From: Acidobacteriota bacterium
GTDB taxonomy: Bacteria > Acidobacteriota > Vicinamibacteria > Vicinamibacterales > 2-12-FULL-66-21
Length of the DNA stretch: 7,596 bases
NCBI GenBank assembly: GCA_013694635.1
Contig: JACDCA010000040.1
Location: forward strand, 1 to 7,596
Direction: 5' to 3'
Below, piece by piece: positions 1 through 5,393 of the stretch. The number at the start of each line of letters is the position of its first letter. Position 1 is the stretch's first letter. Made by a program: the position numbers and the translations under genes. Under the pieces are notes generated by a model. The model ran no database searches. It saw only the letters and a program-made list of their open reading frames with translations, and had not been told where the DNA came from.

Positions 1-146
1 GACGCGAAGGTCCGGTACCCTTCGACCTCCTTCTCGTTGGGATTGATGGCGAGGACGCGATAGCCCTTGTGCTCGAAAGCCCGAAGAGCTTTGTTGCCGA
101 ACTTGCTGCGATTGCTCGACGCGCCGATGATTGCGACTGTCTTCAT
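1..146 (-). CDS. CoA-binding domain protein (YccU-like), N-terminal part
   Basis: This is the first 48 codons of a leftward gene whose 3' part lies outside the window. The reading begins MKTVAIIGASSNRSKFG and shows a Rossmann-type nucleotide-binding start: strand TVAII, the turn GAS at residues 8-10, a basic stretch with K15 and the GNKA run (17-20), then a second strand reaching INPN at 34-37. This matches the CoA_binding_2 / YccU family, small cytoplasmic proteins of about 130-150 residues that bind coenzyme A and whose physiological role is not settled. ATG at 144-146 is the only sensible start, because the two ATGs just upstream are out of frame and stop at once. There is no real Shine-Dalgarno sequence; GGCGGG directly abuts the ATG, and TATGAT lies 6 nt upstream. 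The gene diverges from amrS across 32 bp. The family call is good; the partner or substrate is unknown. Confidence 0.8.
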   Translation of the reverse strand, partial: MKTVAIIGASSNRSKFGNKALRAFEHKGYRVLAINPNEKEVEGYRTFA

Positions 147-152
147 CCCGCC

Positions 153-158
153 ATCATA
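153..158 (-). promoter_or_regulatory. Candidate -10 hexamer (TATGAT) of the CoA-binding gene
   Basis: Read on the minus strand, TATGAT matches TATAAT at five of six positions and ends 6 nt before the ATG at 146. At that distance transcription would start at or next to the start codon, giving a leaderless or nearly leaderless mRNA. I see no good -35 element at 16-18 bp. This is a pattern match only. Confidence 0.35.
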
Positions 159-166
159 AGCGGCCG

Positions 167-172
167 TACAAT
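167..172 (+). promoter_or_regulatory. Candidate -10 hexamer (TACAAT) of amrS
   Basis: TACAAT matches TATAAT at five of six positions and is followed by CAATTC and then the ATG at 179. The 6-nt spacing puts the expected transcription start on or beside the A of ATG, and there is no Shine-Dalgarno sequence in this stretch. No convincing -35 is seen near 144-149. It lies back to back with the minus-strand hexamer at 153-158 inside the same 32-bp gap. Confidence 0.4.
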
Positions 173-178
173 CAATTC

Positions 179-1306
179 ATGGCCACGCTTGCCGAAGTTC
201 TCGAGGCGAGAACAGCCGAGGCGGCGCCGGAGCTGGTCGAGTCCATCAGCCGCGACCGGCTGCGGTGCTACGCGTGCGGCCATGAGTGCCCGATCCCCGA
301 GGGGGCCGTGGGCGTCTGCAAGGTCCGCATCAATCGCGGCGGCAAGCTGCTCGTCCCCTGGGGTTACGTGGGCGCGCTGCAGTGCGATCCGATCGAGAAG
401 AAGCCGTTTTTTCACGCGTATCCGGGAGCGCTGGCGTTCAGCTTCGGGATGCTGGGCTGCGACCTGCATTGTTCGTACTGCCAGAACTGGGTGACGTCGC
501 AGGCGCTTCGGGACCCCGAGGCGGTCGCTCCGCCCATTGACGTCGCCCCCGAACAACTCGTGACCGAAGCAGTGCGCCTGGGAGCACGGGTGGTCGTGAG
601 CACCTACAACGAACCGCTGATTACCAGCGAATGGGCGGTCGCCATTTTCAAGGAAGCGCGCGCGGCGGGTCTGAAGACCGCGTATGTGTCCAACGGCAAC
701 GGCACGCCGCGCGTGCTGAATTACATCCGCCCCTGGATCGATTTTTATAAAGTCGATCTCAAGTCGTTCGACGACAAGCATTACCGCCAGCTCGGGGGGA
801 GACTCGAGCCGATCCTCCAGACGATCCGTTCGCTTCATGCGATGGGCGTGTGGCTGGAGATCGTGACGCTGCTGATTCCGGGATTCAACAGCTCCGATAA
901 CGAGCTCGATCGGCTGACCGCGTTCATCGCGAGCGTCTCACCCGATATCCCGTGGCACGTGACCGCATTCCACAAGGATTACCGGATGAACGATCCGGAG
1001 AATACGACGCCGGAGATGCTGATGAACGCAGCGGCGATCGCGCAGCGCAACGGGCTTCGATACGTCTATGCGGGCAACGTCCCCGGACGCGTCGGGGATT
1101 TGGAGAACACGCGCTGCCACAATTGCCGCGCGCTCCTCGTCGAGCGCTACGGCTACTTCATCCAGTCCTACCGTGTGACGCCGAAGGGGACCTGCCCCGA
1201 TTGCGCCACGCCCATCCCCGGCCGATGGAGCCGCCAATTCGACGGACAGATTGCCTCGAGTCCCTTCCTTCCCGGCGGGCGGAGGCTTCGAACTTTTAAT
1301 TCCTAA
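179..1306 (+). CDS. amrS: AmmeMemoRadiSam system radical SAM enzyme (AmrS)
   Basis: This 375-residue protein is a radical S-adenosylmethionine enzyme of the AmrS type. The Fe-S cluster motif is CDLHCSYC (C94, C98, C101; CX3CX2C), followed by the family-typical QNW. Other family landmarks are STYNEPLI (141-148), KVDLKSFDD (191-199) and YVYAGNVPG (296-304). An N-terminal cysteine group (C30, C33, C37, C47) and a C-terminal one (C313, C316, C339, C342) look like metal-binding knuckles, and the end pattern (cysteine pair, then IPGRW at 346-350) is characteristic. AmrS is named for co-occurrence with AMMECR1-like and Memo-like proteins; its reaction is unknown to me. Neither partner is in the window. 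I chose ATG 179 over the in-frame TTG at 131 because that one would overlap the divergent gene and adds no conserved sequence. The last residues (TFNS) and the stop are encoded by a heptamer array, so the natural C-terminus may be ragged. Confidence 0.9.
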   Translation: MATLAEVLEARTAEAAPELVESISRDRLRCYACGHECPIPEGAVGVCKVRINRGGKLLVPWGYVGALQCDPIEKKPFFHAYPGALAFSFGMLGCDLHCSYCQNWVTSQALRDPEAVAPPIDVAPEQLVTEAVRLGARVVVSTYNEPLITSEWAVAIFKEARAAGLKTAYVSNGNGTPRVLNYIRPWIDFYKVDLKSFDDKHYRQLGGRLEPILQTIRSLHAMGVWLEIVTLLIPGFNSSDNELDRLTAFIASVSPDIPWHVTAFHKDYRMNDPENTTPEMLMNAAAIAQRNGLRYVYAGNVPGRVGDLENTRCHNCRALLVERYGYFIQSYRVTPKGTCPDCATPIPGRWSRQFDGQIASSPFLPGGRRLRTFNS

Positions 1307-1349
1307 CTACTAAGCTAACTCCTAACTACTAATCTTAGAAGTTCGAAGC
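1285..1349. repeat. 11-bp inverted repeat across the amrS / dsbA-like convergent junction
   Basis: GCTTCGAACTT at 1285-1295 is matched perfectly by AAGTTCGAAGC at 1339-1349, with 43 bp between the arms. The left arm lies inside the end of amrS; the right arm abuts the stop codon of the dsbA-like gene (1349-1351). The position between convergent genes suggests a bidirectional transcription end. The long loop and the absence of a T-tract after either arm make it a poor intrinsic terminator, so I list it as a repeat only. Confidence 0.7.
1292..1338. repeat. Heptamer array, ACTNNTA type (gap 1)
   Basis: Units of 7 bp follow one another: ACTTTTA at 1292, ATTCCTA at 1299, ACTACTA at 1306, a 5-bp short unit AGCTA at 1313, ACTCCTA at 1318, ACTACTA at 1325 and ATCTTAG at 1332. 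A 13-bp direct repeat (TCCTAACTACTAA at 1301 and 1320) results. The array starts inside amrS and provides its last residues and TAA stop. It is much richer in A+T than the flanking genes. Function unknown; the same unit type recurs at 6505-6532. Confidence 0.75.
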
Positions 1350-2131
1350 TACTGCTTCAGCAGTGCCTCGATGGCGGTCTTGAAATCGGCATACGGCCGC
1401 GCGCCGTAGACGTACTTCAGGACCTTCATCGGCTGTCCGGGCGCGGGGGTGAGGCCGATCACGGTCATGGGTGTACCTGCGATACCCAGCCCCTCGATAC
1501 GCGTGACGCTGGCCTGGACGCCGGCGGCGTTCCGGCCGCTGCTGAGGCACGCCGAGAATTTCGCCGCGTCGAGGCCAATGCTCTTCGCCTGGGCCACGAG
1601 GGCGGCGTCCTCTTTCGCCGGGGCGCTCGCGAAGATACTTGTGTGCATCTCCCAGAATTTCCCCTGCTCCTGTGCGCAGGCCGCCGCCTCGTGTGAGCGC
1701 GCCGCCTGGGGATGAAGCTGCGCGATCGGAAAATCGACGAAGATGTACCGCGCCTTGCCGGTGTTGACGAACTCCTTGACGATCTGCGGGAATGTCTGCT
1801 GCGCGTGCCGCTTGCAGAACGGGCACTGGTAGTCGGAGATCTCCATGATCGTCAGCGCCGCCCCTGCCTGTCCCAGGGCTGGCTCCCCGTCTGTCGGGAT
1901 CGTGGCGCCGACGAGACCCGGCACTTCCGGCTCCTCCGCGCTGCGGGGCTGCATCGCCTTCTGCAGAAAGGTCTTGATCGCCTGCAGCTCGCGCTGCATC
2001 TGCGCCTGCTGTTCCTTCAGGGCCTGGATTTCGCGCTTCAATGCAGCGAGCTCATCGGCCGGATTCTGCTGGATCGGCGGGGACAGCGAGAGCACGGCGA
2101 CGAACGTGACTGTGGCGAGCTTGGTCAGCAT
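1349..2131 (-). CDS. Secreted DsbA-like thiol-disulfide oxidoreductase with N-terminal coiled coil
   Basis: This 260-residue protein has an N-terminal hydrophobic segment (about 4-18) that reads as a signal peptide or membrane anchor; no lipobox cysteine is present. Residues 24-60 are a charged, leucine-spaced region (ELAALKREIQALKEQQ and onward) typical of a coiled coil. A DsbA/thioredoxin_4-type domain follows from about 90: EISDYQCPFC carries the redox pair C103-C106, and GTP at 219-221 is the cis-proline loop. C152 and C195 could form a second, structural disulfide. The expected job is oxidation or isomerisation of disulfides in exported proteins. It is the last gene of the leftward series, 17 nt after the cyclophilin gene, so the two may serve envelope protein folding together. 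ATG 2129-2131 is directly followed by the signal sequence. There is no clear Shine-Dalgarno, but TACATT lies 6 nt upstream. I cannot separate oxidase from isomerase or reductase roles. Confidence 0.88.
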   Translation of the reverse strand: MLTKLATVTFVAVLSLSPPIQQNPADELAALKREIQALKEQQAQMQRELQAIKTFLQKAMQPRSAEEPEVPGLVGATIPTDGEPALGQAGAALTIMEISDYQCPFCKRHAQQTFPQIVKEFVNTGKARYIFVDFPIAQLHPQAARSHEAAACAQEQGKFWEMHTSIFASAPAKEDAALVAQAKSIGLDAAKFSACLSSGRNAAGVQASVTRIEGLGIAGTPMTVIGLTPAPGQPMKVLKYVYGARPYADFKTAIEALLKQ

Positions 2132-2137
2132 GGGTTC

Positions 2138-2143
2138 AATGTA
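2138..2143 (-). promoter_or_regulatory. Candidate -10-like hexamer (TACATT) of the dsbA-like gene
   Basis: On the minus strand TACATT is followed by GAACCC and then the ATG at 2131. This is the same TANNNT-6 nt-ATG layout as at both genes of the divergent pair at 147-178. It would let the dsbA-like gene be transcribed separately from the cyclophilin gene that ends at 2149. Weak on its own, with no -35 identified. Confidence 0.25.
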
Positions 2144-2148
2144 ACAGG

Positions 2149-2739
2149 TTACAGCCGGCGCGCCCGGACGATGCGTACCGGCGGTCTGAGGTTCTGCCCG
2201 TCCGCCGGCGCCGCCTGGATCTTTCTCACCACGTCCATGCCTCGGACGACGCGTCCGAACGCGGCGAATCCCTGGCCGTCCGCGTTCCGCTTGCCTCTGA
2301 AATCGAGCTCCGGCTGATCGCCGATGCAGATGAAAAACTGGTCACGGGCGCTGTCAGGTTCGCTGCGCGCCATCGACACCGTGCCGTCGGCGTGCGTGAG
2401 CTTCGTCACGCTGGTCCGCTCCAGGGAGATCGGCGGAAAGTAATCGCGCGTGCGCGTTGCGCTCGCGCCTGCCTGGATCACTTCGATCTTGACGTCGTTG
2501 TTCGGCTGGTTGTCCGGTTTGACAGTGCGATGGAACCGTCCGCCGTTGTAGAACCCGCCGTCCACGTAGCGCAGAAAGTTCGCGGCGGTGTCGGGCGCCC
2601 GCACGGTGTCGACCTCGACTTCGACGTCACCGGCATCCGTTTCGATGATGACGCGCGGGAGCGTATCGTCAGCCCTTGAGGGCTGGACTACGTGTGCGAG
2701 ACCGGCGGCGAACAATCCGACGAGGAGGCCCCAGATCAT
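2149..2739 (-). CDS. Secreted cyclophilin-type peptidyl-prolyl cis-trans isomerase
   Basis: This 196-residue protein has a hydrophobic N-terminus (about 2-18) ending SRADD, consistent with a cleaved signal peptide near residue 23 and export to the periplasm. The cyclophilin fold is recognisable: ETDAGDVEVEV (33-43) as the first strands, APDTAANFLRYVDGGFYNG (48-66), FHR at 69-71 with catalytic Arg71, QFFICIGD (134-141) and GFAAFGRVVRGMDVV (157-171). Length suits a single-domain bacterial PpiA-like enzyme. The FHR motif is followed by an insertion (KPDNQPNNDVKIEVIQAG) where cytosolic cyclophilins have a short IPGFMCQGG-type segment; this is seen in some secreted relatives. The start ATG overlaps the TGA of the upstream oxidase gene (ATGA, 2736-2739). 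With no other Shine-Dalgarno visible, translation is probably coupled. It accelerates proline isomerisation in exported proteins and pairs naturally with the DsbA-like product downstream. Confidence 0.9.
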   Translation of the reverse strand: MIWGLLVGLFAAGLAHVVQPSRADDTLPRVIIETDAGDVEVEVDTVRAPDTAANFLRYVDGGFYNGGRFHRTVKPDNQPNNDVKIEVIQAGASATRTRDYFPPISLERTSVTKLTHADGTVSMARSEPDSARDQFFICIGDQPELDFRGKRNADGQGFAAFGRVVRGMDVVRKIQAAPADGQNLRPPVRIVRARRL

Positions 2740-4130
2740 GCGGGGAAGATTTTACCGGGGTTCAGCAGATTTCGCGGGTCGAAGGCGTGCTTGATCCTCT
2801 TCATCAGCGCGATCTCGTCGGGCGACAGTTCGATCGGCAGGAACGGCGCTTTCGAAAAGCCGATGCCATGCTCGCCGCTGATCGACCCTTCGAGCGCGAC
2901 GACCCCTTCGAACAGCACCTTCTCGGCTTCGCGCGCCCGCTGCACTTCCTCACGGTCGTCGGGCGACACCATGATGTTGACGTGGATGTTGCCGTCGCCG
3001 GCGTGGCCGAAGCAGGGAATCCGGAGGCAGTAGGCGGCCCGTATCCGTTCGACGAGCGCGAACAGCTCGGGGATGCGCCCTTTTGGCACCACGACGTCAT
3101 GATTGAACTTGAGCGCCGCGACCGTCCGCAGCGAGTGCGACAGCTCGCGGCGGAGACGCCAGAGGTCCTGCCGTCCGGCCTCGTCGCGCGCGCGGAGGAT
3201 CTCGGTGGCCCCCGCCGCGCGGCACGCTTCCTCCACCCGCGCCGCCTCCTCGGCCGCGGCATCGGGGGTGCCGTCCACTTCGACGAGGAGAACCGCGCCC
3301 GTGCCGTAGGGAGCAAGCGACGGATCCCGAAGGTAGTCCGCGGCCGCGCGCAGCGACTCGCCGTCGATGAGCTCGAGCGCCGCCGGCACGACACGCTTCC
3401 GGATCACACCGGTGACCGCCGCGACCGCGGCGCTGACGTCCTTGAACGAGGCGCGAAGCGTCGCCTGGAACGGCGGCCGCGGCACGAGCCTCAGGATGAT
3501 CTTCGTGATGACCGCCAGCGTCCCCTCGGATCCGACCAGCAGCTGCGTGAGGTCGTACCCGACGACGTTCTTGACCACCTTCCCGCCGGTTTCGATCACT
3601 TCGCCCGTGGGCAGCACGGCTTCCAGCCCGAGAACGTAGCGCTTGGTCGTGCCGTACTTGAATGCCCGAGGGCCACCCGCGCACTCCGCGACGTTCCCGC
3701 CGATGGTCGATTGCTTCAGCGACGCCGGGTCCGGCGGATAGAACAGCCCGAGCTTCTCCACGGCGTCCTGCAGGTCGGCGGTGATGACGTTCGGTTCGAC
3801 CACCGCGATGAGGTTCTGCTCGTCGATCTCGAGGATGCGATTCATGCGCTCCATCGCGATTACGACGCCCCCCTGCAGTGGCACCGCGCCCCCCGTGTAG
3901 CCGGTGCCGGCGCCGCGCGGCACGAACGGCACACCGTGCTCCGCGCACAGTTGCACGATGCGTGCGACGTCCGCGGTGGTTCCGGGAAATACCACGACGT
4001 CCGCCGGGTAGCCGCGTTTGAGCGCGTCGGCGCCATAGACGCGCCTCGCCTCATCGTCGGTCCGGACGTGCGGCTCGCCGACGATCGACGTGAGCTCGGG
4101 GAGCAGGTCCTGTATCGGCAAGGAAACCAT
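2736..4130 (-). CDS. FAD-linked oxidase, GlcD / D-2-hydroxyacid dehydrogenase family
   Basis: This 464-residue flavoprotein has both domains of the GlcD family. The FAD-binding PCMH domain contains PRGAGTGYTGG (71-81), STIGGNVAECAGG (141-153), KYGTTKRYVLGLE (158-170) and VGYDLTQLLVGSEGTLAVIT (190-209). The C-terminal oxidase domain contains HDVVVP (344-349), CFGHAGDGNIH (373-383), SGEHGIG (418-424) and DPRNLLNPGKIF (451-462). By family knowledge H376, H383 and E420 match the metal- and substrate-binding residues of D-lactate, glycolate and D-2-hydroxyglutarate dehydrogenases. It oxidises a 2-hydroxyacid to the 2-oxoacid, passing electrons to a quinone or carrier. No glcE or glcF partner and no fused Fe-S domain is present here, so the substrate (D-lactate, glycolate or D-2-hydroxyglutarate) is open. 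The start ATG sits at the edge of a heptamer array with no Shine-Dalgarno and is partly paired in a predicted hairpin. The stop overlaps the cyclophilin start. Confidence 0.92.
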   Translation of the reverse strand: MVSLPIQDLLPELTSIVGEPHVRTDDEARRVYGADALKRGYPADVVVFPGTTADVARIVQLCAEHGVPFVPRGAGTGYTGGAVPLQGGVVIAMERMNRILEIDEQNLIAVVEPNVITADLQDAVEKLGLFYPPDPASLKQSTIGGNVAECAGGPRAFKYGTTKRYVLGLEAVLPTGEVIETGGKVVKNVVGYDLTQLLVGSEGTLAVITKIILRLVPRPPFQATLRASFKDVSAAVAAVTGVIRKRVVPAALELIDGESLRAAADYLRDPSLAPYGTGAVLLVEVDGTPDAAAEEAARVEEACRAAGATEILRARDEAGRQDLWRLRRELSHSLRTVAALKFNHDVVVPKGRIPELFALVERIRAAYCLRIPCFGHAGDGNIHVNIMVSPDDREEVQRAREAEKVLFEGVVALEGSISGEHGIGFSKAPFLPIELSPDEIALMKRIKHAFDPRNLLNPGKIFPA

Positions 4131-4193
4131 GAACGATGAATGATGAACGTTGAATGTGGGCTCAAGAATCAGTGTTCAACATTCATCGTTCAT
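4129..4193 (-). promoter_or_regulatory. Stable hairpin joining aminotransferase stop and FAD-oxidase start
   Basis: The arms 4129-4148 and 4174-4193 are complementary at 19 of 20 positions, with a 25-nt loop. In the leftward mRNA the first arm contains the TGA of the aminotransferase (4183-4185), and the second arm ends with the A and U of the oxidase start codon (4130-4128). A ribosome reaching the upstream stop would open the first arm and release the start, so translational coupling is plausible. There is no U-tract, so intrinsic termination is unlikely. The pairing is seen in the sequence; the role is inferred. Confidence 0.55.
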
Positions 4194-4201
4194 AGTTCAT
4201 C
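4131..4201. repeat. Heptamer arrays in inverted orientation, GAAYGAT type (gap 2)
   Basis: The first block has four 7-bp units: GAACGAT at 4131, GAATGAT at 4138, GAACGTT at 4145 and GAATGTG at 4152. After 15 bp without the pattern, the second block has the opposite orientation: GTTCAAC at 4174, ATTCATC at 4181, GTTCATA at 4188 and GTTCATC at 4195. The second block encodes the C-terminal residues MNYER and the stop of the aminotransferase. No open reading frame or mobile-element feature is associated with it. Confidence 0.8.
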
Positions 4202-5391
4202 GTTTCCTCCCGTTGTTCCACGGAGCGGACGAAGCTGATGATGCGATCGACGCCGCGGCGCAGCTCCTTCAACGATGTCGCGTACGAGATGCGGAGAAAA
4301 CCAGGAGCGTCGAAGGCCTCGCCGGGAGTGACGGCAACGCGTGACTGATCGAGGAGCGCCTGGGCGAGCTCCGCGGATGTCCTGATGCCGTCGGGCGACA
4401 GGAAGTCGGAGACGTCGACGAATAGGTAAAACGCGCCGGCCGGTTTCTGCGCGCGCAGACGAGGCTCCTCGCCAATCCACGCGTGGAGCTGGTCGCGGCG
4501 CACGCGGTACTCCTGCAACATCTCCGTCACGCAGTCCTGCGGTCCCGTGAGGGCCGCAGTCACGGCCTTCTGAGTGATCGAACAGACGTTGGACGTCGAA
4601 TGGCTCTGCAACGCGTTGGACGCATTCACAAGCGCAGCCGGCGCGACTGCCCAGCCGCACCGCCAGCCGGTCATCGCGTACGCCTTCGAGGCGGAGCCGC
4701 AGAGCACCGTCCGGTCGCGCATCCTCGCAGCCAGCACGCCCGGCAGATTGTGCGGCACCTCGTCATAAATCAACCGCTCGTAGCAGAGATCCAACAGGAT
4801 CCAGATACCCCGGCCGGCTGCTTCGTCGGCGATCGCGGCGACGTCCTTCTCGCTGATGAGCGCACCCGTCGGGTTGCACGGCGAGTTGAGGACGATGCCC
4901 TTCGTCCGCGGCGTGAACGCCGACAGCACCGCGTCGGCGCGGAGCTGGAACCGTTCGTCCGCATGGGTGCGGACGATGACGGGCGTCGCGTCCGCCAGCT
5001 TGATCTGCTCGACGAGCGTAGGCCAGCCGGGCATGTGCGTGATGACTTCGTCGCCGCTGCCGAACAGGCACATGGCGGCGTTGTAGAGTGCCTGCTTCCC
5101 GCCAGCGGAGATGATCGTCTCGGCGGGCGTGTACTCGACTCCGTAGTCGCCGCGGTAGCGGTCGCACACGGCCTGTTTCAGCTCCTGCGTACCTGAATTG
5201 GTCGTGTACTTCGTGAAGTTCGCGTCGATCGCCGCGTGCGCGGCGGCGCCGATGTGCTCAGGCGTCGGAAAATCCGGCTCGCCCGCGCCGAGATCGACAA
5301 CGTCGATTCCCTGCGCTTTGAGCTTCAACGCGTCCGCCGCCACTTTCATCGTCGGGGAAACACCGATGCGCTTCGTCCGGTCGGCGAGCAT
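4183..5391 (-). CDS. Class I/II PLP-dependent aminotransferase, aspartate aminotransferase-like
   Basis: This 402-residue enzyme belongs to PLP fold type I, subgroup Ib-like. Landmarks are LGAGEPDFPTPEHI (34-47), KYTTNSGTQELK (61-72), SAGGKQALYNA (95-105), NSPCNPTGA (169-177; N173), D201, Y204, SASKAYAMTGWRCGWAV (233-249) with K236 as the Schiff-base lysine, and R367 in GFLRISYAT, which would bind the substrate carboxylate. It probably transfers amino groups between aspartate and 2-oxoglutarate; some subgroup Ib enzymes also use prephenate. The segment DLCYERLIYD has Leu where most relatives have Glu in the DEIYE pattern. The frame is open up to 5712, but that extension lies over coaD and has arginine-rich shadow composition. 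MLADRTKRIG aligns with family N-termini, and ATG 5389-5391 lies 2 nt after the coaD stop (TGAGCATG), which favours coupling. The last residues (about 397-402) come from a heptamer array and are probably dispensable. Confidence 0.9.
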   Translation of the reverse strand: MLADRTKRIGVSPTMKVAADALKLKAQGIDVVDLGAGEPDFPTPEHIGAAAHAAIDANFTKYTTNSGTQELKQAVCDRYRGDYGVEYTPAETIISAGGKQALYNAAMCLFGSGDEVITHMPGWPTLVEQIKLADATPVIVRTHADERFQLRADAVLSAFTPRTKGIVLNSPCNPTGALISEKDVAAIADEAAGRGIWILLDLCYERLIYDEVPHNLPGVLAARMRDRTVLCGSASKAYAMTGWRCGWAVAPAALVNASNALQSHSTSNVCSITQKAVTAALTGPQDCVTEMLQEYRVRRDQLHAWIGEEPRLRAQKPAGAFYLFVDVSDFLSPDGIRTSAELAQALLDQSRVAVTPGEAFDAPGFLRISYATSLKELRRGVDRIISFVRSVEQREETMNYER

Positions 5392-5393
5392 GC

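Noticed and set aside
131..178. Earlier TTG start for amrS
   Set aside because: It would overlap the start of the divergent CoA-binding gene, adds residues without family similarity, and the ATG at 179 fits the family N-terminus.
143..838. Minus-strand open frame of 231 codons opposite amrS
   Set aside because: It overlaps an unmistakable radical SAM gene, and its residues show no motif. It is a high-GC shadow.
1285..1349. Rho-independent terminator between the convergent genes
   Set aside because: The stem is only about half GC, the loop is 43 nt, and neither arm is followed by a T-tract; kept as an inverted repeat only.
2141..2152. Small palindrome GTAACAGGTTAC between the cyclophilin and dsbA-like genes
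   Set aside because: Five-base arms with a 2-bp centre are expected by chance and overlap the cyclophilin stop; there is no second copy to support an operator.
2676..4139. Long plus-strand open frame (487 codons) opposite the FAD oxidase
   Set aside because: Arginine-, histidine- and aspartate-rich composition with no recognisable domain. It is the antisense shadow of a clear GlcD-type gene in GC-rich DNA.
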